Origin: Butyricimonas faecalis | Lineage (GTDB): Bacteria; Bacteroidota; Bacteroidia; Bacteroidales; Marinifilaceae | DNA: 64,000 bases | Reading direction: 5' to 3' | Assembly: GCF_003991565.1 (NCBI RefSeq) | Contig: NZ_CP032819.1 | Span: forward strand, 3,472,001-3,536,000 | Shown here: positions 38,731-47,770 of the stretch, in pieces | How the letters are laid out: each line of letters starts with the position of its first letter | How positions within the stretch are numbered: the first letter of the stretch is position 1 | The notes under the pieces: generated by a model | Told to the model about the DNA's origin: nothing | Database searches by the model: none | Seen by the model: only the letters and a program-made list of their open reading frames with translations | Translations under genes and position numbers: made by a program

Positions 38731-38789
38731 AGAGATAGGTAATATGCTTGATTTGTAGTACATTTATGGTTGTTTGTCTGAAATGCAAA

Positions 38790-39482
38790 TCATTCTTTTT
38801 CTTGTTCTTTTTTGGGTTTACCCTCTACGATCATGACGATCTCTCCTTTTACCCCGTTTTCGGTGTAATGATCAATTAGTTCTTTTAATGTACCCCGTTG
38901 GAAGTCTTCGAAAAGTTTACTGATCTCGCGAGCTACGCAGGCATGGCGGTTTTCCCCGAAGAATTCAGCCATTTGTTCGAGGGCTTTTACTAAGCGGAAT
39001 GGTGATTCGTAAAATATCATCGTGCGTTCCTCTTCAGCGAGGGCTATGAGTTTCTTTTGGCGGCCTTTTTTTTGTGGTAGAAATCCCTCAAAACAAAAAC
39101 GATCACAGGGTAGGCCTGAGTTGACGAGAGCCGGAACAAATGCTGTGGCTCCAGGTAAACATTCTGTTTCTATTCCTTGCTCGATGCAGGTACGTACAAG
39201 TAGAAATCCCGGGTCGGAGATTCCCGGTGTTCCGGCATCACTGATTAAGGCTATGTCTTCACCTTGAGCAATGCGCTCTGTAATACGACTTACTTGCTGG
39301 TGTTCATTGAATTTATGGTGTGAGAGCAAGGGCGTGTTAATCTCGTAATGTTTTAATAGTTTTGCAGAGGTTCGGGTATCTTCGGCAAGTACAAGAGGTA
39401 CTTCTTTTAGTATGCGAAGTGCTCTCAGCGTAATGTCTTCAAGATTACCGACTGGAGTTGGAATCAGATATAATTTAGCCAT
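38790..39482 (-). CDS. rsmI: 16S rRNA (cytidine1402-2'-O)-methyltransferase
   Basis: 230 residues from ATG 39482, starting MAKLYLIPTPVGNLEDITLRAL. The frame is open a further 51 codons upstream, but that stretch is not protein-like and contains a TAnnTTTG promoter element at 39532-39539 on this strand. The tetrapyrrole-methylase fold binds S-adenosylmethionine; the LVLAEDTRTS and ALISDAGTPGISDPG motifs are typical. It 2'-O-methylates C1402 of 16S rRNA together with RsmH. It ends in a Lys/Glu-rich tail. Confidence 0.95.
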   Translation of the reverse strand: MAKLYLIPTPVGNLEDITLRALRILKEVPLVLAEDTRTSAKLLKHYEINTPLLSHHKFNEHQQVSRITERIAQGEDIALISDAGTPGISDPGFLLVRTCIEQGIETECLPGATAFVPALVNSGLPCDRFCFEGFLPQKKGRQKKLIALAEEERTMIFYESPFRLVKALEQMAEFFGENRHACVAREISKLFEDFQRGTLKELIDHYTENGVKGEIVMIVEGKPKKEQEKE

Positions 39483-39531
39483 AATAATTGATAATTGAAA
39501 GTGAATTTCGATCTTCAATAGGTTACAGGGG

Positions 39532-39539
39532 CAAAGGTA
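39532..39539 (-). promoter_or_regulatory. -7 promoter element for rsmI
   Basis: On the minus strand it reads TACCTTTG. It lies 49 nt upstream of the rsmI ATG and inside the non-conserved frame extension, which supports the start at 39482. No good -33 is present. Confidence 0.5.
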
Positions 39540-39679
39540 GGGAATAAAATATTTACATGTATGAGGTGGGAGAATTTTATTTGTTAACACGAAAGGTGTC
39601 GTATTGTATTTATTTACAAATGATTGATGCAACATTCACGGCCAAATTGCCAAAGATGTGAAAAAAAAATCACGTTTTC

Positions 39680-39710
39680 TTTGGTTGGAATGAAATTTGC
39701 CGTATATTTG
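39680..39710 (+). promoter_or_regulatory. Promoter of the tRNA-Glu cluster
   Basis: Perfect match to the Bacteroidetes consensus: TTTG at 39680-39683, a 19-nt spacer and TATATTTG at 39703-39710. The first tRNA begins 21 nt later. Confidence 0.85.
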
Positions 39711-39730
39711 CAACCGCTAAAGCAAAAGAT

Positions 39731-39802
39731 GGTCCGTTCGTCTAGGGGCTAGGACGCAAGATTCTCATTCTTGTAACACGGGTTCGATTCCCGTACGGAC
39801 TA
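39731..39802 (+). tRNA. tRNA-Glu (anticodon CTC)
   Basis: A complete 72-nt cloverleaf: acceptor GGTCCGT / ACGGACT, D arm GTCT / GGAC, anticodon stem CAAGA / TCTTG with loop TTCTCAT (anticodon CTC, reads GAG), and T arm ACGGG-TTCGATT-CCCGT. No CCA is encoded. It differs from the next two copies at four positions: a D-loop T/C, the anticodon base 34 and a T-stem pair. Confidence 0.93.
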
Positions 39803-39830
39803 CTAAGGCAAAGAGCAAGATATTAACGAT

Positions 39831-39902
39831 GGTCCGTTCGTCTAGGGGTTAGGACGCAAGATTTTCATTCTTGTAACACGAGTTCGATTCTCGTACGGAC
39901 TA
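39831..39902 (+). tRNA. tRNA-Glu (anticodon TTC)
   Basis: A 72-nt cloverleaf almost identical to the preceding one, but with anticodon loop TTTTCAT (anticodon TTC, reads GAA/GAG) and T stem ACGAG / CTCGT. It is 28 nt after the first copy. Confidence 0.95.
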
Positions 39903-39924
39903 CCGAGATTTTAGTGGGTTTTAT

Positions 39925-39996
39925 GGTCCGTTCGTCTAGGGGTTAGGACGCAAGATTTTCATTCTTGTAACACGAGTTCGATTCTCGTACGGACTA
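39925..39996 (+). tRNA. tRNA-Glu (anticodon TTC), second copy
   Basis: Identical in sequence to the copy at 39831-39902, 22 nt downstream, and 28 nt before rpsT. All three are probably one transcript from the 39680 promoter. Confidence 0.95.
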
Positions 39997-40024
39997 CAAA
40001 GTTGAATTAAATTAATTTGTAGAG

Positions 40025-40276
40025 ATGGCAAATCATCAATCATCAGAAAAAAGAATAAGGCAGACTGAAAAAAGAAGATTACACAATCGTTATTATGCAA
40101 AGACTGCTAGAAATGCCGTTAGAAAGCTACGTGCAATGACTGAGAAGGAGACTGCAGCAGATTTATTGCCGAAGGTTTCGGCTATGTTGGATAAATTAGC
40201 AAAAAAACATATTATCCACAAGAACAAAGCAGCTAACTTAAAGTCTAGCTTGGCTTTACATGTGAATAAATTGTAA
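40025..40276 (+). CDS. rpsT: 30S ribosomal protein S20
   Basis: 83 residues, a helical bundle that binds 16S r[38 protein letters not shown] is recognisable (key: [16 protein letters not shown]), as is the end [15 protein letters not shown]. It has no obvious own promoter, so it is probably co-transcribed with the tRNA-Glu genes. Two hairpin terminators follow. Confidence 0.96.
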   Translation: MANHQSSEKRIRQTEKRRLHNRYYAKTARNAVRKLRAMTEKETAADLLPKVSAMLDKLAKKHIIHKNKAANLKSSLALHVNKL

Positions 40277-40296
40277 TTTTACTATTTTAAGATATT

Positions 40297-40325
40297 GAGG
40301 TAACAGACAGAATGTTTGTTACCTC
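40297..40325 (+). terminator. Hairpin after rpsT
   Basis: GAGGTAACA / TGTTACCTC stem followed by TATTTCT. Probable terminator, first of two. Confidence 0.6.
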
Positions 40326-40344
40326 TATTTCTATGTGTCGCTGG

Positions 40345-40378
40345 ATCTTGAGAAATTGTTTCTCGAGATTTTTTTTAT
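40345..40378 (+). terminator. Second terminator after rpsT
   Basis: ATCTTGAGAAA / TTTCTCGAGAT stem (one wobble), a 3-nt loop, then a run of T residues. A strong intrinsic terminator. Confidence 0.85.
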
Positions 40379-40418
40379 TGTAAAAAAATAGCTATATTGC
40401 CAGCAATAAAGAAAAAAT

Positions 40419-41114
40419 ATGGCTGAAAATTATATCCCGATTTCCTCGTGGGCGGAAGACGACAAGCCTCGGGAAAAGATGTTGTCGAAAGGTGTTGCTA
40501 CACTTTCAACAAATGAGTTACTCGCAATTTTAATCCGTTCGGGGTGTGGAGGGGAATCTGCCTTGGATTTGTCTCGTCGGATATTGTTAGATCTTAGTAA
40601 TGATTTGAATACGTTGGCTCGTCTTTCTGTTTTGGATTTTACGAATCGTTACAAAGGAGTAGGGATGGCAAAGGCTGCTTCGATCGTTGCTGCAATGGAA
40701 TTAGGGCGCCGCCGGGCGTTGTCTGCGGTAAGGGAAGAGCCATCCGTGGCAACTAGCCGGGATTTGTATGATTATCTCCAACCATTAATTGGGGATCTGG
40801 ATCATGAAGAGTTTTGGGTAGTGGCCCTGTCTAGTGCTTGCCGGATTAAGTCATGTGATCGTTTGTTTTCGGGGGGAATTGAAAGCACGATTATTGATAT
40901 TCGTATGATATTCAGGAGGGTGCTGGAATCAAAAGCATGTTCTATTGTGATCGCTCACAACCATCCTAGCGGCAATAACCGTCCGAGTTCTCATGATATT
41001 ACTTTGACGAAGAAAGTGCAGGAGGCAGGACGGGTGTTGGATATCATGATACTGGATCATATTATCGTTTGCCCTGATCGGTATTACAGTTTTGCGGATA
41101 ATGGAATGCTTTAA
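40419..41114 (+). CDS. radC: RadC-family JAB-domain protein
   Basis: 231 residues. The N-terminal part has a helix-hairpin-helix-like region (FTNRYKGVGMAKAASIVAAMELGRR). The C-terminal JAB1/MPN-like domain has the JAMM motif HNHPSGNNRPSSHD, with the upstream Glu likely in the VALSSA/GGIEST region. Despite its name, involvement in DNA repair is doubtful; RadC proteins are predicted metalloproteins of unknown substrate. It is a single gene with a weak TATATTGC element at 40393. Confidence 0.92.
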   Translation: MAENYIPISSWAEDDKPREKMLSKGVATLSTNELLAILIRSGCGGESALDLSRRILLDLSNDLNTLARLSVLDFTNRYKGVGMAKAASIVAAMELGRRRALSAVREEPSVATSRDLYDYLQPLIGDLDHEEFWVVALSSACRIKSCDRLFSGGIESTIIDIRMIFRRVLESKACSIVIAHNHPSGNNRPSSHDITLTKKVQEAGRVLDIMILDHIIVCPDRYYSFADNGML

Positions 41115-41132
41115 TCCTATTAAGTGCTAAAA

Positions 41133-41165
41133 GTTGAATCAGAAGGATATCTTTTATTATCTTTG
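41133..41165 (+). promoter_or_regulatory. Promoter of grpE-dnaJ
   Basis: TATCTTTG at 41158-41165 is a perfect -7 element. GTTG at 41133-41136 with a 21-nt spacer is a weak -33. The leader of about 115 nt contains a TGTCA-TAT-TGACA palindrome. Confidence 0.6.
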
Positions 41166-41178
41166 TGGCAGCTATTGA

Positions 41179-41191
41179 TGTCATATTGACA
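41179..41191. promoter_or_regulatory. Palindrome in the grpE leader, candidate operator
   Basis: TGTCATATTGACA is a perfect 5-3-5 palindrome just downstream of the predicted transcription start. A related TGACATGTTGA lies at 41211-41221, 24 nt further. This may be the binding site of a heat-shock regulator; the protein is not known from this window. Confidence 0.4.
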
Positions 41192-41286
41192 CTTGTTGTG
41201 ATTGTTAATGTGACATGTTGAGACTTGGCAGGGATTTTGCTTAGAATAAATAGTTTAAAATGTTTATTCATAAAAATATATACGAT

Positions 41287-41880
41287 ATGGCAGAAGAGAA
41301 GATGTCGACTCAGGAGAACGAGTTTGAAGAGTCACAGATGAACGAAATGGAGAAAGAAGAAGTGAATTCTGGAAAACATCACGAGGAGGCTCACAAAAAG
41401 AAAGAGGACAAGTCGTGTAAAAAAGAAGACAAACAGCTTGAAGAGTTGGGACAAAAGTTGATCGAAATGAATGATAAATATTTACGTTTGTCTGCAGAGT
41501 TCGATAACTACCGGAAACGTACTTTGAAGGAAAAAATGGAGTTGACGAAGAGTGCTGGGGAACAATTGTTGAGTAATATTTTACCTGTGGTGGATAACTT
41601 TGAACGTGCCTTGAAAAGTATGAGTACGGCGAAAGATGTGGCAGCTCTGAAAGAAGGAGTAGATTTGATTTATGCTAATTTCAAGTCTTTTTTGACACAA
41701 AATGGTGTAAAAGAAATCGAAACTGAAAATGCTGATTTTAACACGGATATTCATGAGGCGGTAACGACAATTCCAGCCCCGACCCCTGAGTTGAAGGGAA
41801 AAGTGTTGGATTGTATTGAGAAGGGGTATTATTTGAATGACAAAGTTATGCGTTTTGCAAAAGTGGTTGTTGGTGAATAA
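41287..41880 (+). CDS. grpE: Nucleotide exchange factor GrpE
   Basis: 197 residues from ATG 41287; an in-frame ATG at 41260 would add nine residues and is less likely. The N-terminal ~60 residues are Glu/Lys-rich and probably disordered. A long helix follows, then the conserved [18 protein letters not shown] and the beta-wing with [25 protein letters not shown] (key: [12 protein letters not shown]). GrpE releases ADP from DnaK. dnaJ follows after 17 nt. Confidence 0.95.
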   Translation: MAEEKMSTQENEFEESQMNEMEKEEVNSGKHHEEAHKKKEDKSCKKEDKQLEELGQKLIEMNDKYLRLSAEFDNYRKRTLKEKMELTKSAGEQLLSNILPVVDNFERALKSMSTAKDVAALKEGVDLIYANFKSFLTQNGVKEIETENADFNTDIHEAVTTIPAPTPELKGKVLDCIEKGYYLNDKVMRFAKVVVGE

Positions 41881-41897
41881 AATATAGTTGCGTGGTA

Positions 41898-43046
41898 ATG
41901 GAAAAGAGAGATTATTATGAGGTGTTGGGGGTATCTAAGAGTGCTGATGCCACTGAGATTAAGAAAGCATATCGGAAACTGGCTTTGAAATACCACCCGG
42001 ACAAGAATCCGGGAGACAAGGAGGCCGAGGAAAAATTTAAAGAAGCTGCAGAGGCATATGATGTGTTGAGTAACGAGGAAAAGAGACATCGTTATGACCA
42101 ATTCGGATATGCTGGTGTTGGTGGCGCCGGACAAGGAGGTTTTGGTGGAGGCATGAGTATGGATGATATTTTCTCTCAATTCGGGGATATTTTTGGGAGT
42201 TTTGGTGGCTTTAGTGGTTTCGGTGGTTTTGGCGGTGGACGTGGTTCTCGTCGGGTAAATCGGGGAACTAATCTGAGAGTGAAAGTTAAAATGAGTCTTC
42301 AAGAAATTGCTACTGGAATTGAGAAGAAAATTAAGGTGAAAAAATATGTGGCTTGTCAACATTGTAACGGAACGGGGGCAAAGGATGGAAAATCCTATTC
42401 TACTTGTTCTACTTGTAAGGGATCAGGGCAGGTGACCCGAGTACAGAATACAATATTGGGGGCGATGCAAACTACTTCCACGTGTCCGACTTGCGAAGGT
42501 GAAGGAAAAATTATTAATGAAAAATGTACTTTCTGTAATGGAGAGGGTGTGTTGATGTCGGAGGAGGTAATTTCTATCAACATTCCGGCAGGAGTGGCAG
42601 AAGGAATGCAATTATCATTGAGTGGTAAGGGAAATGCAGCTCGTCGCGGAGGCGTGAACGGGGATTTGATCGTGTTGATAGAAGAAGAAGAACATCCGGA
42701 GTTGGTGCGGGATGGGAATGATTTATTATATAACGTGTTTATCGGGTACCCGGAAGCTGTATTAGGAGAAACAGTTGAAATTCCGACTATCGAAGGGAAA
42801 GTGAAGGTGAAGATTGAGGCTGGGACCCAACCAGGTAAGATATTGCGTTTACGGGGCAAAGGTTTGCCTGATGTAAACGGTTATGGTAAAGGTGACTTGT
42901 TGGCAAAGGTGAACGTGTGGATTCCTAAGAATTTGTCTAAGGATGAGAAGAAGCTTGTGGAAAAGATGAGAGAGACGGAAGGTTTTAAACCGGGGAGTGG
43001 CGATAAAAAAAGCATCTTCTCCAAGATGAAGGATTTTTTTGATTAA
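41898..43046 (+). CDS. dnaJ: Chaperone DnaJ
   Basis: 382 residues from ATG 41898; the frame opens six nucleotides earlier at a GTG. The J domain has [18 protein letters not shown] with HPD. A G/F-rich linker (about 75-120) follows, then four CxxCxGxG-type zinc repeats ([32 protein letters not shown]) and the C-terminal substrate-binding domains. It stimulates DnaK ATPase. dnaK itself is not in the window. Confidence 0.97.
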   Translation: MEKRDYYEVLGVSKSADATEIKKAYRKLALKYHPDKNPGDKEAEEKFKEAAEAYDVLSNEEKRHRYDQFGYAGVGGAGQGGFGGGMSMDDIFSQFGDIFGSFGGFSGFGGFGGGRGSRRVNRGTNLRVKVKMSLQEIATGIEKKIKVKKYVACQHCNGTGAKDGKSYSTCSTCKGSGQVTRVQNTILGAMQTTSTCPTCEGEGKIINEKCTFCNGEGVLMSEEVISINIPAGVAEGMQLSLSGKGNAARRGGVNGDLIVLIEEEEHPELVRDGNDLLYNVFIGYPEAVLGETVEIPTIEGKVKVKIEAGTQPGKILRLRGKGLPDVNGYGKGDLLAKVNVWIPKNLSKDEKKLVEKMRETEGFKPGSGDKKSIFSKMKDFFD

Positions 43047-43057
43047 AAGATAAATTT

Positions 43058-44008
43058 ATGATTACACTGACACAATTAGAATATGTTGTTGCAGTCGATG
43101 AATTCCGGCATTTTGCAACAGCAGCCGACAAGTGTTTCGTGACACAGCCGACACTGAGTATGCAAATTAAGAAGTTGGAAGACGATCTGGGTGTAATCAT
43201 TTTTGATCGGAGTCGACAGCCGGTAGTTCCCACTGACATTGGATATAAGTTGATAGAGCAGGCTAGAATAGTGTTGGCTTCGACACAAAGAATAAAAGAG
43301 ATTATTAATGAAGAGAAACAGGAAGTAGCGGGATCTTTGAAAATAGGTATTATTCCCACGCTAGCTCCTTATTTATTACCGATATTTATCGGGGACTATA
43401 TTCGTCGTTATCCAGGGGTACAAGTGGAAGTGGAGGAATTAATCTCGGAAGAGATTATCCGGCGATTGAAACACGACACGTTGGACGTGGGAATATTTGT
43501 GACCCCTTATCATGATAGTAAGATTGTAGAGCAGCCCGTGTTTTATGAGGAAATGATGATTTACGCTCATCCCGATCACGAACTTTTAAAAAAGAAAGAC
43601 GTAAAAACACAAGATATTGCAACTCCTGAATTATGGATGTTGGGTGACGGGCATTGTTTTCGGGATCAAGTCGTAAATTTATGCGAGATACAAGAAACGC
43701 AACATAAAAATTTGCCGTTTGATTTCGAGAGTAATTCTTTAGAGACTTTAATGAAGATCGTGGACCGGGAAGGAGGATTTACCTTGATTCCAGAATTGGC
43801 CACGTTATATATGACAGAGGAAAAGAAAAAGCAAGTACGCTCGTTCACAGCGTCGAAACCTTTGCGAGAGGTCAGTGTGATCTATTCCCGTCATTTCACG
43901 AAACAAAAATTGATTGATTTGCTTTGCGAAGATATACGGCAAGTGGTTCCCCCGGGAATGTTGAAGAAAGAAAGGGGAAAAATTGTTGAATGGAAAAAAG
44001 TAAGATAA
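43058..44008 (+). CDS. oxyR: Hydrogen-peroxide sensing LysR-type regulator OxyR
   Basis: 316 residues. An N-terminal winged helix ([43 protein letters not shown]; key: [15 protein letters not shown]) is followed by a substrate-binding-like sensor domain. The redox pair of OxyR is present: Cys200 and Cys209 in [14 protein letters not shown], with the same spacing as Cys199/Cys208 of E. coli. It probably activates peroxide-defence genes, which are not in the window. It starts 11 nt after dnaJ and overlaps the next gene by 19 nt. Confidence 0.93.
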   Translation: MITLTQLEYVVAVDEFRHFATAADKCFVTQPTLSMQIKKLEDDLGVIIFDRSRQPVVPTDIGYKLIEQARIVLASTQRIKEIINEEKQEVAGSLKIGIIPTLAPYLLPIFIGDYIRRYPGVQVEVEELISEEIIRRLKHDTLDVGIFVTPYHDSKIVEQPVFYEEMMIYAHPDHELLKKKDVKTQDIATPELWMLGDGHCFRDQVVNLCEIQETQHKNLPFDFESNSLETLMKIVDREGGFTLIPELATLYMTEEKKKQVRSFTASKPLREVSVIYSRHFTKQKLIDLLCEDIRQVVPPGMLKKERGKIVEWKKVR

Positions 44009-44604
44009 ATGTAATACCCGAATATATGGATAGTATCAAAAAAAGTTTTTTGGAGGCGCTGCAGGTATTAGCTGATTTTGTGGCGGACGAAGATAAGTTG
44101 AAACAAGTCGGATTGGCGGCAGAGATATTGTCCCGGGTATTGAAGAACGGAGGTAAGGTGATAAGTTGTGGAAATGGAGGTTCCATGAGTGATGCCATGC
44201 ATTTTGCTGAAGAACTTACTGGACGTTTTAGGGAAGATCGTCCTGCACTACCGGCAATAGCGATTTCCGATCCGACCCACTTGACTTGCGTGGCAAATGA
44301 TTTCGGGTTTGAGTATGTATTCTCCCGTTACGTGGAGGCACACGGGAAAGCAGGTGATGTATTACTGGCAATCAGTACTTCCGGTAATTCAGAGAATATC
44401 GTAAAAGCTGTTGATGCAGCTCACCGTAAAGGAATGTTGGTGATTGGGTTAACCGGTAAGAATGGTGGCAAAATGAAGAATATGTGTGACGTGAATATCT
44501 GTGTACCTTGGAATGGGTATTCCGATAGGATTCAAGAGATTCACATCAAGGTGATTCATATTCTGATTGAGCAAATCGAGGCGCATTTGTTTGCGAAACA
44601 ATAA
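43990..44604 (+). CDS. gmhA: Sedoheptulose-7-phosphate isomerase (SIS domain)
   Basis: 204 residues from ATG 43990; ATG 44026 would give 192, the E. coli length, and is an alternative start. It converts sedoheptulose 7-phosphate to D-glycero-manno-heptose 7-phosphate, the first step of heptose synthesis for lipopolysaccharide. The SIS motifs are intact: [41 protein letters not shown] and STSGNSENI, and a [18 protein letters not shown] end. It overlaps oxyR. Confidence 0.93.
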   Translation: MEKSKINVIPEYMDSIKKSFLEALQVLADFVADEDKLKQVGLAAEILSRVLKNGGKVISCGNGGSMSDAMHFAEELTGRFREDRPALPAIAISDPTHLTCVANDFGFEYVFSRYVEAHGKAGDVLLAISTSGNSENIVKAVDAAHRKGMLVIGLTGKNGGKMKNMCDVNICVPWNGYSDRIQEIHIKVIHILIEQIEAHLFAKQ

Positions 44605-44634
44605 AAGAGGTAAATATGTTCTTAATAGTATATT

Positions 44635-45306
44635 ATGGGAAATAAAATTAATGATCCTATTGTCCGTTTAATGGGACTTAGGTATAAGTCACACCCGTGG
44701 CATGGTTTGGATATAGGGACGGATGCGCCGAATGTGGTCACCGCATTTATTGAGATGGTACCGACAGACACGGTGAAGTACGAGTTGGATAAAGTGAGTG
44801 GGTATATAAAAATAGATCGTCCACAAAAGTATTCGAACGTGGTTCCCGCTTTATATGGTTTTTTGCCGCAGACCTATTGTGGCGACTTGGTTGCCGAATA
44901 TTGTATGTTACAGACCGAGAGAACGGATATTCATGGGGATGGTGACCCGCTTGATATTTGTGTCTTGACTGAGAAAACGATTTCTCACGGGGATATTATT
45001 GCGGAAGTTCGCCCTATCGGAGGATTCCGAATGTTGGATAAGAATGAGGCCGATGATAAGATTATTGCCGTGCTGAAACATGATGCCACGTATAATATTT
45101 ACAATGATATTTCCGAATTACCACACGTGGTGATCGATCGGTTGCGGCATTATTTTTTAACCTACAAGGATCTTCCTGGTGAAGAGCGACGTACAGAAAT
45201 CACTCATGTCTATAATAAGGAAGAGGCTTTCGAGGTAATTCGTCGGAGTGCGGAAGATTATAAAAATCACTTCCAAGGACTTGAAGATATACTAAGCCGG
45301 GTATAA
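44635..45306 (+). CDS. ppa: Inorganic pyrophosphatase, family I
   Basis: 223 residues. It hydrolyses pyrophosphate to phosphate, pulling biosynthetic reactions forward. The metal-binding signature DGDPLDICVLTE is intact, as are the YGFLPQTYCGD and DDKIIAVLK segments. The N-terminal ~40 residues are longer than in E. coli Ppa. The gene is closed by the long inverted repeat at 45314-45371. Confidence 0.93.
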   Translation: MGNKINDPIVRLMGLRYKSHPWHGLDIGTDAPNVVTAFIEMVPTDTVKYELDKVSGYIKIDRPQKYSNVVPALYGFLPQTYCGDLVAEYCMLQTERTDIHGDGDPLDICVLTEKTISHGDIIAEVRPIGGFRMLDKNEADDKIIAVLKHDATYNIYNDISELPHVVIDRLRHYFLTYKDLPGEERRTEITHVYNKEEAFEVIRRSAEDYKNHFQGLEDILSRV

Positions 45307-45313
45307 GGGCAAG

Positions 45314-45371
45314 GTAAAAGGTAAAAACTAAAAGTGAAGTGAAAAAACAACTTTTAGTTTTTACCTTTTAC
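45314..45371. terminator. Bidirectional terminator, 22-bp perfect inverted repeat
   Basis: The arms (45314-45335 and 45350-45371) are perfectly complementary and built of GTAAAAGG-TAAAAACTAAAAGT. A T-run follows on both strands. It separates the convergent ppa and comM genes. Confidence 0.88.
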
Positions 45372-45376
45372 TTTTT

Positions 45377-46912
45377 TCATCTACCCCATCCGTCTTTGTC
45401 AAGACTTCGATATTGTATGGCTTCGGCGATATATTGGGGGGTGATTTTTTCGTTGTGATCCAGATCGGCAATTGTTCGAGATAATTTGATGATTCGGTCG
45501 TAAGCTCGGGCGGAAAGTCCGAAACGTTGCATGGCAATTTTTAGTAATGCAACACATTTATCATCCAAAGGGCAATACTTTTTTAGTAATGGAGAGGTCA
45601 TTTGTGCGTTACAATAAATCCCCGGGTAAGATTGAAAACGTTTTGTCTGTATAGCCCGGGCAGCAATCACCCTAGTCCGGACAACAGAACTTGCTTCACT
45701 ATCAGAGGGATTTGTGATTTTGTCAAGTTCTACGGGAATTACTTCAATATGTATGTCAATTCTATCGAGTAAAGGCCCGGATATTTTTGATAAGTATTTT
45801 TGGACTTCCCCCGGTGGACAATTGCACTCTTTCGTGGGATGGTTATAGTATCCGCAAGGGCAAGGATTCATGGAAGCAATCAGCATGATGTTGGCCGGAT
45901 ATTCCACGCTAAATTTGGAACGGCTGATGGTAATTTTCCGATCTTCAAGAGGTTGTCTCAGTACTTCCAGTACTGCCCGGCGGAATTCTGGGAGTTCGTC
46001 TAAAAATAGAATTCCATGATGAGCAAGTGATATTTCTCCCGGTTGGGGCCAAGATCCTCCACCAACGAGTGCAACATCAGATATGGTATGATGTGGAGAA
46101 CGGAAGGGGCGGGAGGTAATTAAGGAATGATTGTTTTGAATTTTCCCGGCAACGGAATGGATTTTCGTTGTTTCCAAAGCTTCTTCGATTGTCATGGGCG
46201 GGAGGATTGTCGGTAATCTTCGGGCTAGCATGGTTTTCCCCGAACCTGGGGAACCGATCATGATCATGTTATGTCCACCTGCTGCGGCAACTTCCATTGC
46301 GCGCTTCACGTTTTCTTGTCCCTTCACATCTTTGAAATCAAGTAAGTCATCATCGGGAAATGCCGTCATGACTTGCTGGTCGAAAGAAATGGGAGAGAAG
46401 TCTTTCTCCTGTTTCAGGAAAGTGATTACTTCATTCAGATGATGAAAACCGTAAACTTCAAAATCCTGAACAACGGCAGCTTCGTTTGCATTCTGATAGG
46501 GCAGAAGGATTCCTTTGAAACCTTCCTTTTTAGCGTGTATGGCAATGGGAAGTACACCTTTGACCGCTTGGAGACTACCATCTAATGACAACTCACCCAT
46601 GATCAAGTATTTATCCAATTGTGCATTAGGTAACTGGTCATTAGCAGCGAGAATCCCAATCGCTAGTGGTAAATCGAAAGACGATCCTTCTTTCTTTACA
46701 TCGGCGGGAGCCATATTGATAATTACTCGTTTACCTGGTATTTTTAATCCTATTTCCCGGAGAGCGGAATCAATTCTTTGTTGGCTTTCTTTCACCGCAT
46801 TATCGGGTAAACCGACAATAATAAATTTTGCACCCCAAAGAATATTAACCTCGATTGTAATGGTCAAAGCATTGATTCCGTATACTGCACCTCCGAAAAT
46901 TTTAACTAACAT
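45377..46912 (-). CDS. comM: YifB/ComM-family AAA+ ATPase
   Basis: 511 residues. The N-terminal Lon-protease-like S5 domain is about residues 1-170. A magnesium-chelatase-type AAA+ core follows, with Walker A GSPGSGKTML and Walker B GILFLDELPEF, then NPCPCGYYNHPTKECNC, a Cys-rich insert typical of the family. In Vibrio and other naturally competent bacteria ComM is a helicase that helps branch migration during integration of DNA. In non-competent bacteria its role is less clear. Confidence 0.93.
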   Translation of the reverse strand: MLVKIFGGAVYGINALTITIEVNILWGAKFIIVGLPDNAVKESQQRIDSALREIGLKIPGKRVIINMAPADVKKEGSSFDLPLAIGILAANDQLPNAQLDKYLIMGELSLDGSLQAVKGVLPIAIHAKKEGFKGILLPYQNANEAAVVQDFEVYGFHHLNEVITFLKQEKDFSPISFDQQVMTAFPDDDLLDFKDVKGQENVKRAMEVAAAGGHNMIMIGSPGSGKTMLARRLPTILPPMTIEEALETTKIHSVAGKIQNNHSLITSRPFRSPHHTISDVALVGGGSWPQPGEISLAHHGILFLDELPEFRRAVLEVLRQPLEDRKITISRSKFSVEYPANIMLIASMNPCPCGYYNHPTKECNCPPGEVQKYLSKISGPLLDRIDIHIEVIPVELDKITNPSDSEASSVVRTRVIAARAIQTKRFQSYPGIYCNAQMTSPLLKKYCPLDDKCVALLKIAMQRFGLSARAYDRIIKLSRTIADLDHNEKITPQYIAEAIQYRSLDKDGWGR

Positions 46913-46985
46913 ACCGTCTGATCTTATGTTTCATATATAGGCGTGTAAGTTAGGATTATTTAATAGTAAAGCAATGCAAAATAGA

Positions 46986-47765
46986 TTATTTTTTGCGATT
47001 TATTTTTTCGATGGTAACTTTCTCCCCGTTGAACATGGCGTAACTGAAATGCGTGATCCAATCTCCCGTGTTGATATAGTGACTGTTGGGTTCGAGTTCA
47101 AGATTGAGAGGTAAATGGCGATGGCCGAAAATGAAATAATCCACGTGGTGTTCTTTCAAGATATTCCGGCAATAAATAACAATTTCTTCTTTGTCGTCTC
47201 CCAGGTACCCTTTTGCCTCGATTTGCCCGTTCCCTTTCAGTCGAGAATGGGATGACCATTTATTGGCTAAAGCGATACCCCAATCAGGATGGATAAACCG
47301 GAAGCATCTTTGTAGAAAGCGATTGTGAAAAGCGTTGCGCAAAAAAAGATATCCTTTGTCGTTCGGGTCTAGGCCATCACCATGTCCGATAAGGAAAGAC
47401 TTTCCGTTTATCGAGGTTTCCAGTATGGATGTGTGTAGGATAACACCACACTCTTTTGCCAAGTAGTCGAAGGCCCAGATGTCGTGGTTGCCCGTGAAGA
47501 AATGTACCTTAATCCCTTGATCTGTGAAATTGGCTAGTTCACCAAGGAAGCGTACATGACCTTTAGGTATGACGTATTTGTATTCGAACCAGAAGTCGAA
47601 CATATCACCAAGCAAGTAAAGTTCTGAGCAATCAGGTCTGATGCTTTGTAAAAACTCCACGAGCATAATTTCTCTCTCCCGATTATCTTTCAATAGTTTG
47701 GCACCCAAGTGTGCGTCTGAAAGAAAATAAACTTTCTTACCCTGCATGATGATATGTTCGTCCAA
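46986..47765 (-). CDS. lpxH: UDP-2,3-diacylglucosamine diphosphatase (LpxH-like metallophosphoesterase)
   Basis: 259 residues. A calcineurin-like fold with the metal motifs DAHLG, LLGDMFDFW, GNHD, GHGDGLDP and FGHRHLP in order. In lipid A synthesis LpxH splits UDP-2,3-diacylglucosamine into lipid X and UMP on the inner membrane. It is close to the Bacteroidetes members usually annotated this way; the sequence alone does not exclude another pyrophosphatase. It starts 5 nt after the stop of the upstream lipoprotein gene, so the two are co-transcribed. Confidence 0.8.
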   Translation of the reverse strand: MDEHIIMQGKKVYFLSDAHLGAKLLKDNREREIMLVEFLQSIRPDCSELYLLGDMFDFWFEYKYVIPKGHVRFLGELANFTDQGIKVHFFTGNHDIWAFDYLAKECGVILHTSILETSINGKSFLIGHGDGLDPNDKGYLFLRNAFHNRFLQRCFRFIHPDWGIALANKWSSHSRLKGNGQIEAKGYLGDDKEEIVIYCRNILKEHHVDYFIFGHRHLPLNLELEPNSHYINTGDWITHFSYAMFNGEKVTIEKINRKK

Positions 47766-47770
47766 TATAA

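Noticed and set aside
39483..39635. 51-codon N-terminal extension of rsmI
   Set aside because: Contains a promoter -7 element, has an unlikely composition, and RsmI proteins begin at MAKLYLIPTPVGNL.
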